Below are positions 1-12,300 of a stretch of 64,000 bases of DNA, piece after piece. Origin of the DNA: Pristionchus mayeri (taxonomy: Eukaryota; Nematoda; Chromadorea; Rhabditida; Neodiplogasteridae); NCBI GenBank assembly GCA_036245805.1, contig BTRK01000003.1, forward strand, positions 24,810,685 to 24,874,684. The letters are read 5' to 3'. The notes under the pieces are model-generated. The model saw nothing but the letters and a program-made list of their open reading frames with translations, was not told the origin of the DNA and made no database searches. Positions within the stretch are counted from its first letter, which is position 1. Each line of letters begins with the position of its first letter. The position numbers and the translations under genes were made by a program.

Positions 1-746
1 TCCACTCCCTCATTTTTATTGAAGCGGCGATGATGGGTGCGCGCGGACAGCGCGGAGTGGTGAGACAACTGCAGGGGACAGTGCCGGGTCTAACTCGATT
101 CTTAGGTAAACGGGCTCATACTTATAATTAAAATCAAGTTAATTCGATGGAAATTACATAGAAAATGTGAAATATGAATAATTTTTCTGAAAACGAAAAG
201 CAAATCGATCTCAAGGGCGAGATACGAGGGTAGATCAAAAGGACAGACTAACTGCCATAGGGTCACAATGTCTGAATCGGGGGTAAGTGAAAATCTAATT
301 TCGCGATTTTGACATCTTTAGTGCGCGAGTTGCATATGCATTCAGCATACCATTCGATTCGTCTGTTCGAGCTCTATCGATTGAGCTTAAAAACAGCTTC
401 GGTACGAAATTGCAGTAAAAATCAATAATTTTAATCGATTTATGAAAATACAAATAATCGTATCGATGAACAGATAGCACAGGCTTATTCTCCATGAAAT
501 TTGGTGCGGAAAAGTTTCTTCTCGTGTTACTAGACGCCCTGTAGGCTAAGCATCATGCCTCCAAAAATGGCAAATTTCGGAAGCCGTCGACTTTGACGCC
601 GTCTCACATAGTCGAGGATGGAGATATGGAACAAAACTTGATGATTTCTGTTGAGGGACCATATGGGCTATTCAAAACTGCTCAGATCCCAATTTCGACT
701 TTTCCAATGTACCAGCGTTTATTCGAATATTATGCGACACGCGTGA
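1..746. other. non-coding, repeat-like sequence
   Basis: No convincing coding exon is visible. The stretch around 90-117 (ending in ACGGGCTCATAC) resembles the foldback arm at about 63201-63230 (ending in ACGGGCTCATATC), so part of this edge may be the end of a related foldback element that continues left of the window. Confidence 0.4.
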
Positions 747-1930
747 TACAACACAATTCTGAGAAAGTCAACATATTTCTTCAGCGGCCTGACAATGACT
801 GAAAAGTCGGATCCGTTTTAACTTCACAAATACAGTCGCGGTCATAAGTTTCCGGGCAATATTTCAATGTTCTGTATCTTTTTTTAGAGAGGAAAGCTAC
901 CAGTCTGAAATTTGGCTGACTTATAGCAAATTCATCGTAAATTATGATGTATATTGAGATGATGATGCAATACCTGTCTTATTTCGTAGTGATGACGCAA
1001 TCGAACTAGGGTTCCGGAATTGGCCGTAATTGGGCATCTTTTGAATCATTTTCAGATATGTTTCATGTGCGCTATATATGCATACTATATATTGTACATG
1101 AAACATATCCGAAAATGATTCAAAAAGACGCCCAATTACGCCCAATTCCGGAACCCTAAATCGAACATCTGTTTTTCAAAAATCCATTATTCTTACGTAG
1201 ATTTTTTCCAGCCCTCCAAACTTTCTGAGGTTGGACATATATCTGAGGATTACCCAGAAAATGTTTTTGAAGTTGCTACGCGGTCGCACCTTTGCAGCAT
1301 CCTTGCTGCAAAAACAAGGTCGCAAATTCAAAACTCGGCTCCTAGACAAGGTTGTGGCCCGTTCTAAGCATCAAAATGCTCGCCATTACGAGTCCAGATG
1401 ATCCTGAGAACGGGTATCGCTTGTTTAGTAGCCGATTTCTAAACCAGATCAAAAACAAAATTGTTTTTTTTTTCAGGATCTTCTGGGATCGTGATGACGA
1501 TCATTTTTACGCTTTGAACGACGCTCTAGAAACCGTGATCTGATTTTTCGACCTCGATTTTGCAGCAAGGCTGCTGCAAAGGTGCGATCGCGTAGCAACT
1601 TCACAAAAATTCGGGGTTGTCTTCAGACAAATCTCCAACCTCAGAAAGTTTGGCGGGCTGGAAAAAATGTATGTGAGAATATCGTGTGTTTGAAAAAGTG
1701 ATGTTCGATTGCGTCATCCTTACGAAATAATACACGATGAATTTGCTATAAGCCAGCCAAATTTCAGACTTGTAGCTTTCCTCTGTAAAAAAATTACAGA
1801 ACATTGAAATATTGCCCGGGAACTTATGACCACGACTTTGTGAACTTTGTGAAGTTAATACGGAACCGATTTTTTCAGTCATTGTCAGGCCGCTGAAGAA
1901 ATATGTTGACTTTCTCAGAATTGTGTTGTA
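747..1930. repeat. 1.2 kb foldback (inverted-repeat) element
   Basis: The left arm starts at 747 with TACAACACAATTCTGAGAAA and the right arm ends at 1930 with its reverse complement. Arms of roughly 370-400 bp can be paired almost throughout (for example 900-940 with 1735-1775, and 1210-1310 with 1565-1665), with scattered mismatches. The central part near 1350-1550 is less symmetric. No transposase is encoded, so this looks like a non-autonomous foldback. The left arm carries a nested insertion at 1007-1158 that is absent from the right arm. Confidence 0.85.
1007..1158. mobile_element. nested MITE, hAT-type, with 8-bp target duplication
   Basis: The element begins TAGGGTTCCGGAATTGG and ends with the inverted copy CCAATTCCGGAACCCTA; the interior is also nearly palindromic. 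It is flanked by the direct repeat AATCGAAC at 999-1006 and 1159-1166. An 8-bp target duplication and a TAGGG-type terminus are typical of the hAT superfamily (established knowledge). The paired arm of the host foldback, near 1700-1715, has one uninterrupted AATCGAAC (as its complement), which is the empty site. It is 152 bp long with no coding capacity. Confidence 0.85.
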
Positions 1931-2790
1931 TGACTATTGGGGAAACAATTTAAAACGTTGTTTTGGATGATTTTGGGTTGTATAGTAGCCGTAGATGGGC
2001 ACCATTGCTGCTAGAGGCAAGACCCTCCCGGTTCTCGATTAGTGCCCATCATACTTTTTTACAATTTTAGAGTGCCGGTTTTGTGGCTGAATAAGCAGAA
2101 ACCCTCCCGGATTTTGAAACTCAGCAGTAATCCCTGCCCATGTATGATAGTAGCCCCATAGTAGCCAATAAGACTTTAGGAGATTATATGTTTGGTACTC
2201 ATTTTGAGCCCACCTTACTAAAGTGCGCCCTCTCTTTTCATGTTCATAATTTGTACAGTTTTTTTGGCGAGTGTAAAGCATGTATAGGGACTATAGCTTA
2301 CGTCTTTGTTGGATTTTTCTGAATTGAAAAATGTGGACTATGCTAGTATCAGGTTGGTGCATAATTTTCGATACAAAATCACGATTAACGTTTTCGAGCA
2401 ATATCTTGATTCGGTCTTGAGCAATCCTCATGTGGTTTCTTTTGTAGTATTAGTGCATATGTACTCTACATAGCGCACATTGCATCGCACCTCATCAACC
2501 AGTATTACCGAGGATTCATCACTCCAAAGTCTGAGAATTGCAAATTTTATAAACTTTTCGATTGATTACTACTCTTGGCGAAGCAATAATTGCGCTGCTT
2601 CAACACCATTTTGTGAAGGATGATGATTAACTATAGGATGATGATTAGATTGGCATCAGCCTTAAACCGATCTGACAAAATTGCCAAGTATTCCGAAATT
2701 GTGGGGTGTTGAAAGTGGCAGATTTTCAATAATATTCACAAGGAGTTTTTGCTGATGAGCTTGAGGTCTCAAATGAAACATAACCTGAAG
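1931..2790. other. non-coding; faint transposase-like trace
   Basis: No intact gene is visible. On the minus strand near 2480-2545 a short frame reads RLWSDESSVILVDE, faintly recalling the second catalytic Asp region (WSDES/FSDES) of Tc1/mariner transposases. The match is too short to support a call. Confidence 0.25.
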
Positions 2791-2949
2791 TACTGTGAGA
2801 ATAGAATGCGTAGCAACGTGGTGTACATGATAAACTTCTTAAAGTACTACAATATTCGCGGCTAAATATTTTCCCGTTCCGCGAATATTGTAGTACTTTA
2901 AGAAGTTTATCACGTACACCACGTTGCTACGCATTCTATTCTCACAGTA
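2791..2949. repeat. near-perfect 159-bp hairpin
   Basis: Arms of about 72 nt (starting TACTGTGAGAATAGAATGCG and ending in its complement) flank a loop of about 15 nt (TAAATATTTTCCCGT). Only isolated mismatches are seen. No open frame is present, and it sits among other foldbacks. It could be a young MITE; no clear target duplication was identified. Confidence 0.85.
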
Positions 2950-3075
2950 CCTATCATGAAGATGCTACCACAGACAGTTGGTGAAGATTCCTCATTCCAT
3001 TCAAGAGAATTCGCAATCATGGGTTAAAACCTCAAATTTGAACGACGAAATTGGCTTATTTATATATATATATAT

Positions 3076-5462
3076 TTATGCTATTTCTTTTGCGAAATAA
3101 CGTGGTACAAAATGAAAAATGGAACATAGTTTAATTACGATTAAAATGGCGAATAACTGGGTAATACGGGAGGTAAAGTACTCAGGGGAACTGGTTTGAT
3201 TCTCATTGTTCACTAAAAGCCTTGCCGCTCTTGGAAATAAACTATCATGTCTATAGTTGAAGTTTGATCCAGGGTTGTTGAAGTTCATGCCGTTTCGAGT
3301 GTAGTAAATTTTGAAATAATGGGGTTTTCGGTTGGAAATACTATATTTGCCTCTAAGGAGATTATTGGCTACTCTCATATCGATCGCCTTTCTACGCTTC
3401 TCCAGGGACTCAATGCCTAGTCTCTTATTGCGATCGAAAGCGGAGGGCATGTTTTCCCAAGTGTGATTAAAACAGCGCATAAATAAACGTCTTGTGAAGT
3501 AGTTCTGTACTTTTTCGATTTCTTTTTTATCCCTATTTTGGTATGGGTTGAAAACGGAAGAAGCGCTTTCCATAATCGGTCTAATGTACATTGAGTACGT
3601 TTTAAGGAGTACCTCTACATTTTTGGTTCGTAATGCTCTAAGGATAGTGTGACAGGCAGTTTTGCCCTTATTGGATACGGTAGTGCAATGGTCTGAAAAG
3701 GAGAGATTTTTCTGAATAACAAAATCGAGGTCTTTTACTTGAGTTTTTTGTTCTAGAGTTGTGGTTTCTTTAGCATATGTTCGCTTTGTATTTGCCCTGC
3801 CCAGGTGATTTATGCGCAGCAAGGGGGGGGGGGGTTGCCACTCTTCAGACCAGTTTACGATAGTGTCAATCGCAGCTTGTAGAGGGGCGGGTGAATTCCC
3901 CTTCCTAAATGACCGATATATTTTTATATCGTCGGCGTACATTCTTGCAACGACTCCATGATTTTGCACTAGAATAGGGATTTCTGAGGTGTAAATAAGG
4001 AAAAGCAAAGGGCCTAGGACTGAGCCCTGTGGTACACCGCTGGTTACAGGAGTGATATAGAAAGTGAGTCTTTTACTCTCACTTGAAACGATCTATTCTT
4101 GAGGTATCCTGCAATCCAGTAGATTTTCTTATCAGAGAGACCTATAGTGCTGAGCTTGAGTTTTAGCTTGGGGTGAGAGACTCTATCAAAAGCTTTTGCA
4201 AAATCAAAGTAGATAACGTCAACTGGTTCCCATCACTAATTGCGGTTGTCCAGTGTTCTAGGACCTCAAGCATTTGGAGCTCTCGCGATCGTTTTTTACG
4301 GAATCCGTACTGCTCATCGGGAAAAATTTGTAATTGTTCACAATGGGTGATAATGGATTTGCACAAAATGCGCTCAAAAACTCGACAGAAGAAAGATGTG
4401 TTTGAGATGGGCCTGTAGTTTAGGGGATTGGAGAAAGGGGGCGATTTCTTAACAGGGGTTACTATTGAATGTCGCCAATGGGAGGGGACCGTTCCAGATT
4501 GGTAGGAGTTCCTAAAAATGATTTCAAGTGCTTCGGAAATGGGTACTGCAATTCGTTTTATGAAGGTGAGGTCAATGTTCTCGGGGGTTTTACAGGAGGA
4601 ACGTTTCCATTTTTCGATAAGGGAGCAAATTTCGTGTCTAAGAAATTGGGGTTCTTCGTAATTACCGAGCTGAAGGAGGCCTTGACTATTTGGCAGCTTT
4701 CCGTCATCAATGGTGAATATACTTGCAAAAGTTTCAGCGAGTAAGTTGGCTTTCCCCAGGTCATCCATTACTAAGCTGCCATCGGTTCTCGTTAGGCCTT
4801 CCACCCCCTTAGATTTATTAGCGCATCGTTTCATGAAGCGGAAAAACTTATTCGTTGTAACTCCTTGCGAAACTTTTTGTTGAGAGACTCGAATTCCCTT
4901 TCATCTCTTGGGTCTTTACTATTTATCGATTTCTGCCAGGCATGGAAGCGCTTTCCTAAAAGTCGCTCGATATGGGGAGGGAGTTTCCCATGAGAAAGGC
5001 TCACTTTGGTCCAAGGAACATGAGTATCTATAGATTTCTGATTGACACTTATCAAGAGGTCGTACATGAGGTCCATATTTTCGATTTTTGAAAAAGCGCA
5101 TGTCCAATCAATGTTTGCTAACTGAGAATTAATCAAGTCGTAGTCTGCTTTTCTGTAGTCGCGCCTGAGAGTGAAATCGGGCGTAGAATGACTTATTGTG
5201 AATTTGAATTCGACCGTCGAATGGTCAGATATATCGAAAGGGGGGCCCACTTCAGTTTGGGTGACGAGACCAGGATGGTTGCACAGCAGTAAATCGAGGA
5301 TATTTTCCTTTCTCGTGGGCTCTTTTACTAACTGAACAAGTTTAGCTGAGTTACAGAAGTCAATGAAAGATTGTGAGGAAGGAATAACCGTTTTTGGCTG
5401 GGGGGCGGGGAAGATTGACCAGTCAATATCAGGGAGATTAAAGTCGCCAGTTACTATTTCGT
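3076..5462 (-). mobile_element. decayed CR1-like non-LTR retrotransposon (endonuclease-RT)
   Basis: Minus-strand fragments read in order as the end of an APE-type endonuclease followed by a reverse transcriptase. The endonuclease motif GDFNLPDIDW is encoded near 5450-5420 and the ISDHS motif near 5235-5220. RT blocks include LNYRPISNTS near 4425, QYGFRKKRS near 4305 and the catalytic box MYADD near 3940. The reading frame is broken between about 4163 and 4008 and again near 4834, and the 5' end is missing before about 5462, so the copy is dead. The low-coordinate end, which is the element's 3' end, abuts a TA-rich run at 3060-3075. The LNYRPIS and YGF..RS signature fits CR1/Jockey-type LINEs. 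Clade assignment is inference. Confidence 0.85.
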
Positions 5463-5682
5463 ATTATTAGTAATCTATGGAAGCCCGAAACGTCGGTTTC
5501 GCGTGTTCAATGGAACCATCCACCCTTACTAATTAGTTTCTCAGAAGGGTGGAATTTGCCGTTAGTTTTTTTTTATTTTTTGCGATGAATTTTGTTGAAA
5601 GACAAAACATGGCAATTTTGCCAATTTTCACTTATCTTTGTTTTTCGGCGGTCTGGCATTGGATCGATCGGTGATAGATATA

Positions 5683-6307
5683 CAGTGATAGATAGGACAA
5701 ATTGACCTCTGAGTTACCCCAACTCATTTTTCGAGCTCTATCGAACTATCCAAACCATTTTCTCTAAAAACCCATTTTCAACAGTGGTACACTTCAGGTC
5801 AATTTTCTCAAAAATGTAGGTGAAGATGCAGCTCAAATTTTCACACTAGATGCAGCTCATCGAGTTCTTTCCAATGAGTTTGCGAAAAAAATACGAGAAC
5901 TCCTGTGAGAGTTTCGCCCTTTTAACTTTGTCTGGATCGTTTGAAATTTCTTTTCAACAGAAGATTTTATTTCACACAGCACTTATCGAAGAGCGCGGTC
6001 GAAAATGATCGAGGTTCGAATGAAATCGTCTGTTGAAAAGAAATTTCAAACGATCCAGACGAAGTTAGAAGGGCGAAACTCTCACAGGAGTGTTCGTATT
6101 TTTTTCGCAAACCACTTATTGGAAAGCTCTCGCTGAGCTGCATCTAGTGTGAAAATTTGAGCTGCATATTCACCTACATTTTGGAGAAAATTAACCTGAA
6201 GTGTACACTGTTGAAAATGTGCTTTAGATAAAATGGTTTGGATAGTTCGATAGAGCTCGAAAATGAATTGGGGTCACTCAGGGGTCAAATTTGCCCTATC
6301 TATCACC
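5683..6307. repeat. 625-bp foldback element
   Basis: The left end (AGTGATAGATAGGACAAATT) and right end (AATTTGCCCTATCTATCACC) are inverted copies. Arms of about 285 bp pair nearly throughout, around a central segment of about 55 bp near 5972-6026. Short mismatches and small indels (AACTTTG versus AAGTTAG near the centre) show moderate age. No coding capacity. Confidence 0.85.
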
Positions 6308-7070
6308 GTATCCAAGAAAACAGCTCTCCAAGTGAGTGATGCCGGTATCGGGCACTACATAGGGAGCTCCAAAATGAAGTGTGCACTTTAATACTTCAGG
6401 GGTCACTCAAGCATGCCTCAGGGTGGCCAAAACCGGTTATAACTCATTTCACCATTCCCAAGCTCAGCTCGATTCTCTCATGAGAGGCGTGATATTGTGG
6501 TCGAAAAAATGAGATTTCCAAAATCCCCTGGGGTTATTATTGATTTTTCGAATTTTTGTACATTTATTTTAGCTTATTTGGGTATCGTCTATCAGTGGAA
6601 AAATATTAGGGATCAATTTCATCGTCGACGCAACTCCGAGGGATTACGCCTGAAGCTTGGGTTCCGTAATTATATTTTTTTCTGATTAAAATATCTTGTA
6701 GTCATGGAAAGAGCATCTTTAGCGGTCACTGAAAGTCACATAGTAAGTGTTCTCCGAAAATTATAGTCCGAACAACACGCACATTTTTTAAAGATCTGTT
6801 AATGGGCATTGAATGCAACTCTTTGATTCTGGCTGCAATATCTTCCTCAAATAATTCTTCTCTTCGTAGTCCATTTATGTAATGTGAAGATCTCCAGAGA
6901 TGCCCCCAAAAGTGTAGGGGCACTTTTTCAATTTGCTGTAATTTTTTCCCAGGAAAGACATCATTCTGACACTCAGGTATAATGCACTAAATTCATTGGA
7001 GATTATGACTATGATACTTTGGTATGACGCAATTGCATAGTTATTGCCATAGCTGTGCAGGAACCGTTCC
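6308..7070. other. non-coding, AT-rich repeat-like DNA
   Basis: Only short frames with no recognisable domain were found. The sequence resembles the surrounding repeat-derived DNA, with none of the host-gene intron motifs seen after 9 kb. Confidence 0.4.
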
Positions 7071-7132
7071 GGGGGGGGGGGGGGGGGGGGTTGCTTCCCG
7101 GGAAGGCCCCCCCCCCCCCCCCCCCCCCCCCC
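7071..7132. repeat. poly-G and poly-C runs beside the gap
   Basis: Twenty consecutive G (7071-7090) are followed after 16 nt by 26 consecutive C (7107-7132). Such paired homopolymers close to an assembly gap are suspicious as a sequencing or assembly artefact. They could also be a genuine G-quadruplex-forming tract. Confidence 0.9.
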
Positions 7133-7319
7133 ACTACCATGTATAGGGGGTCATGTTGAAAATCGATAAAAGGTCATTGGTAGGTCTAGACTAAGTACCA
7201 TATCCAATCGATAGTACATTATCGATTGGTACCATATATGGCTACCGTAACCCTCAAATATCGCGAACAGAGTTTTTTCTAAAAAGTCTAATTACCATAG
7301 CCAATCGATAGTACAGTAC

Positions 7320-7819
7320 NNNNNNNNNNNNNNNNNNNNNNNNNNNNNNNNNNNNNNNNNNNNNNNNNNNNNNNNNNNNNNNNNNNNNNNNNNNNNNNNN
7401 NNNNNNNNNNNNNNNNNNNNNNNNNNNNNNNNNNNNNNNNNNNNNNNNNNNNNNNNNNNNNNNNNNNNNNNNNNNNNNNNNNNNNNNNNNNNNNNNNNNN
7501 NNNNNNNNNNNNNNNNNNNNNNNNNNNNNNNNNNNNNNNNNNNNNNNNNNNNNNNNNNNNNNNNNNNNNNNNNNNNNNNNNNNNNNNNNNNNNNNNNNNN
7601 NNNNNNNNNNNNNNNNNNNNNNNNNNNNNNNNNNNNNNNNNNNNNNNNNNNNNNNNNNNNNNNNNNNNNNNNNNNNNNNNNNNNNNNNNNNNNNNNNNNN
7701 NNNNNNNNNNNNNNNNNNNNNNNNNNNNNNNNNNNNNNNNNNNNNNNNNNNNNNNNNNNNNNNNNNNNNNNNNNNNNNNNNNNNNNNNNNNNNNNNNNNN
7801 NNNNNNNNNNNNNNNNNNN
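7320..7819. other. assembly gap (500 N)
   Basis: Exactly 500 N, a conventional placeholder length, so the true distance between flanks is unknown. The right flank begins inside a duplicated rps-22 upstream region. Confidence 0.99.
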
Positions 7820-7952
7820 GTCTAGAAGGTGAATCGATGCCCAATTTTTAGTTTGAGTCACGCATTTCGCTGTTTTAAAAATTATCGACGACGAGAAAGC
7901 GTGAGCTTCCGTTAAAATGCTTGATATCACTCCGTTGTCGTCATTCACTTGA

Positions 7953-8138
<186 letters not shown>

Positions 8139-8143
8139 TAACT

Positions 8144-8576
8144 TTACACCTAGCCTGCGCGGCTTGATTCCGCTCCGGGCCTCTCGGGGCCTCCTCCCGA
8201 GCCAAAAGTCGACGAAAATAACCTGAAATATCCAAAGAGAAGAACAGAAATGGAAATGAAAAAGTGAGAAAAAGTAACTTATCGTCAAAAGTTGTCCATG
8301 GGTGCTGCTCCACCAATTTTGCACAGCAAAAGTGACGGTTTCCGATTACGGTATTCATTTTTCTTTACACTTTCAGCCATTTTCTCGTAAAATTATCGAT
8401 TTTTATTTTTTTAAATTAACAGATAATAAAATGGGAGGCGACAAGGAATGCAACGAGCATAAAAACGACTCATAACGTTGTATTTTGAGTGTTTTCCCTC
8501 TCGCTAAACGCAAATTTGATACAATTCCGAACCGTATCATATCCGTTCCGGAATATTAATTCGGTACGATACATCC
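8144..8576 (-). repeat. inverted, internally deleted copy of the rps-22 upstream region
   Basis: This matches the plus-strand sequence of 38815-39394, opposite in orientation to the exon fragment just before it. About 165 bp corresponding to roughly 38979-39143 are missing; the deletion starts at a hairpin (GGGTGCTGCTCC, 4-nt loop, GGAGCAGCACCC) present in the longer copies. The end CGGTACGATAC at 8570-8576 is the same end seen in the other two copies. No coding function is assigned. Confidence 0.85.
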
Positions 8577-9335
8577 TACTTCCTTCCACCACTCTTCCTT
8601 ATCCACTTAGCGCTTCTTAGCATCAGAATATTCTCTCTCTAACCTCTGAGTGCTCCTCTTCCTCTCCATTCCTCCTCTTCCTCTCCATTCCTCCTCTTCC
8701 TCTCCATTCCTCCTCTTCCTCTCCATTCCTCCTCTTCCTCTCTCTCTCTTCCCTTGTTACTGATTAATGGAAGGAGAAGCATCTCTCCGTTAATTCCATT
8801 ACTTTCATAGCTAAAGAAGCAATGCGATTGACCCTTCTATTCTCCATTCTAATTCATCCTTCCCTAGCTCACTCTCCATTTTTTGCAATGAACTAGGGTG
8901 GTTTCAATACCCTCGGGAGCAAGGATTGGTCTGCTTCTCTCACCTCCTCCCTTTCCCTCTCTCTCCTCCTCCTTTTCCTCTTCTCTCTCCTCCCCTCTCC
9001 CTCCTTTCTCACCTCTCCCCATTCTCTCCTCCTCTTCCAATAGGACAGACGAGTGAGAGGGAAGAGTGAGTGGATACGGGGATTCTTTACTCTCTTCAAT
9101 CTACAATTCAAATGAATCGAAGTGACGATTAGTCGAGAGACACACGAGAAGAAAGAGAAGAGGAGAGGATACGAGTCATTAGATAGTCGATCGTCTCTCA
9201 ATTAGGGAATCCTCTAGATTCACTCTTCTCCTCTTCCCCTCATCAATATATTGCATGAGTCTAATCGATAATCCCTCCGATAGGGAGTAATTCTTCCCTC
9301 TCTCATCATTCCTTCCTTCATCTCTCTCTTCTCAG
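8577..9335 (+). other. intron-like, CT-rich sequence with a 19-bp minisatellite
   Basis: No exon was recognised. A 19-bp unit (CCTCCTCTTCCTCTCCATT) is repeated about five times at 8653-8745, and polypyrimidine tracts follow. This is probably an intron of the RIM-binding protein gene, because the next exon (9336) starts mid-domain at a good acceptor. Confidence 0.5.
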
Positions 9336-12300
9336 GTGCAAGTCCAAGGGCTGAGTCCATCTACAATCTATCGAATCTCCGTCCGTACTAAACACCCGAA
9401 GGCAGTCCTGGAGCAGCGTCCAGTCGAGCGATGCATCGACTTCAAGACTCTGCCTAAGAGTCAGTGACCATCACAGCTCCCCTTCCACCACTGAAGACAG
9501 CTCTCCACGCACTGTGTCTCCATAGTTCCCCTCCCCCCCCTCATTCCCTCCCCCTCTCTCCTCCCTCCTTCTTCATTCCCTCTTCCCTCTCTGGTTATTA
9601 GTCATTTGAGTGAATAAAAGAGTCTCCGACTGCATTCTTGAGCAGTGAGGAGGGAATAGAGATGGAGTGGCCATTCTCACATTCACCTGTCCTTTCCTCT
9701 ATCCACCTTTACTCAATCTGGACCACAATTCGGCACGACCACTAGAACAGGAAACCTTTGAACACAAAATCTTATTCTGGTTATCACTTCGATGGTTGAT
9801 CTTTGATCTTTCTCCAGTTGGTCTTCCTGATCCGCCGTCGAATGTGCAAGTGGAGATCGGACCACAACCAGCAACCCTCTTGGTATCGTGGTACCCTGTG
9901 ACTACCCAGCCCAAGTCACCTTCCAGGTACAGTACTCCTTTCCCATTACTGTATCTCCCTTCTACCGTACTCCTTCCAGGGCTGCTATTCACTCGTACTT
10001 GGTGTACGCAGACGGTCGGAATATTGCACAAGTGCCCTCACCCACCGGTTAGTCTTCCCCTTCTCTCCCCCCTCTCCTTCTTCGATGGACGACCATATTT
10101 ATCCCCTCACTCCTTCATTCTCACTTCTTCTCTCTATTCTCTAATTACACTCTGCCTATCCTACTCTCATCGACCTCCTCCCTTCCTTCACTGTCCCCCC
10201 TCTTCTCTTCTCTTCTCTTCTCTTCTCTTCTCTTCTCCTCCCCTCCCCCCCCCACCTCCACTCCTCCCCCCCATCCTCCCTCCTCCCTCCTCCCTCCTCC
10301 TCTCCCCTCCCTCCTCCACTCTTTCATCATTATCTCACGATCCTCTCTTCCCATCGGAGGCTGCAAACTTCTTCCCATTACCTCCTGCTCAGTCAGCCTC
10401 CTCCCCACTCCTCCCCTCCCTCTTCCCCACCTCTCCCTCCGTCCACTTCTGCTTCCCCCTTCTAACTTCTCGCCCCGTCGAATTTCATTTGTCGTCCCCT
10501 TCTCACTGTCCCTCTTCCTCTCCTCTTCTATCCTATCTTCACCCCTTCTAACTTTGTCTTTCTTCTCTCCCCTTCTCTCTCTTCAATGGGGGGTTGCCCT
10601 TAGCTTCCCTTCCTCTTCTTCCTTTTCTTCTAATTCTTTTCCTTTAGCAGATCACGTGGTTCTTCGACTGGCCGATCTATCTGACGATCCTCCCATATTC
10701 ATCACAGTGCGCACACGAACGAGAGAGGGTCAGTACTTCCTCTTCTCTCAGAGATCAAAGATCATCTCCAGGAGCAGTCTCATCCGATTCGAACGTAGCT
10801 CGTGTTCCTCGTCCGGGTGTCACTTCCCTACCGTACTCTGGTGGATTGGGTAGTGCGGGTGGTCAGGCAGTCTCTTCCCTCTCCCCTCTGTCAGCTTCTC
10901 TCTCTGCTACGAATCCCCTTGCTGGCCAAGGAGGAGGAGGAGGAGCTCTCCCCCTTCATCTTCCCCTTCAAGCTCTCACTAACTTCCAGTCGAATCTGGT
11001 GCAGTCAGGTGATCGAAGATCAAAGATCATTCCTCTCTTCTCTTCTCCCTTTCCATCTAGATCTAATGATTGTATTGCGTGTGAGGATATTGGAATGGAG
11101 AAGGGGCAGGGAATAGCTCTCTCTCATTCAGCAGGACCTCTCTCGGATCCGTTGATACTGAAGGAGAGTGATCAGATGGCTTCATCCTACCCTTCCATGT
11201 ATCCATCTGCTGGTCTGGCTACTTCTCAGGGACCATACGGTACTCTTCCATCGGGGACCACCACTGGTCACTACAGAACAGGTGAGTGTCTCATTCACTT
11301 CCTTCCTCTCTCTCTCCCCTCAGGTCCCTCTCCCCTTCTTGTCTCCTCCGGTATGGCTCCTTCTCTCCTCCCTCACACTGCTCCTCTCTCTGCTCCCGTC
11401 GTCAATCCTTCTCTCCATCCCTCATACACCACTCCCTCTGGTCTCATTCAACCCTACGGTAAGTCCCTTCTTCCCACTTCTCTTCCCTCTCATCTCTTGC
11501 ATCTCCCCTTGTCATTCTGCACTTGCCTGAGTATCAGTCCCTTTTGCAGGCATCCCCTCCAACTACGTCGACATAATGGCATCTGTGCAGCCTTCGACAC
11601 TGCAGCAGGCGGTGAGTGAATTAACTGCGTGGCTGAAGAGTCATGGGAACTTTTAATCAGTGGAAACAGAGTACAACACCCGGAGGGAATGCAACTACTA
11701 ATCAGTACTACTCATTCCATCCCCGATTACTACGAGCTGATGGGAGTGGAAGGGTGAGGAGAGAAGAAGAGGAGAGATCAAAGATCATCCAGAGATTACA
11801 GGTGGAAGATCGACCCTCAGTACTTGAGATGGAGAACAACTACGTATTGAGACATCGCCAGGCTGAGTGGGGAACGAGAGTTGATCAGTACGCAAGACAG
11901 AATAGGTGAGGAGAGAGGAATGAGAGGGAGAGAAGGTGGATGCATGGACAGGGCTCTATCGACGGATGCAGTAGTGGGGGGAGGGACGACCTCGAGATTG
12001 ATCCCTCCCCGATTGGCGAGAGTGAAGAGTGAGAGTGGATTCGGAACCAGATCAGAACCAGATCTCCGTCCTCCTGTGATGGATGAAGACTGCAGATGGT
12101 AAGCAGAATGAGCAAGAGATCAAAGATCATCCTTTCCTTTCAGGTTTGTCGCTCTCTTCGATTACTCCTACCACATGTCTCCCAATCCAAATGCAGAACA
12201 GGAGGAACTCTCCTTTCGAAAGCACCAGCTCATCAAGGTACTCCCCCTCCCCCCTCCCCCTCCTCCCCCCTCCCCTCCCCCTCCCCCCTTCCCCTCCTAG

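Noticed and set aside
2350..2560. Tc1/mariner transposase fragment (minus strand, WSDES)
   Set aside because: Only about a dozen residues are suggestive, and no second motif is found nearby.
9667..10551. 294-residue plus-strand frame over RIM-BP exons
   Set aside because: It reads through CT-rich introns. The real exons inside it are 9818-9926 and 9980-10047.
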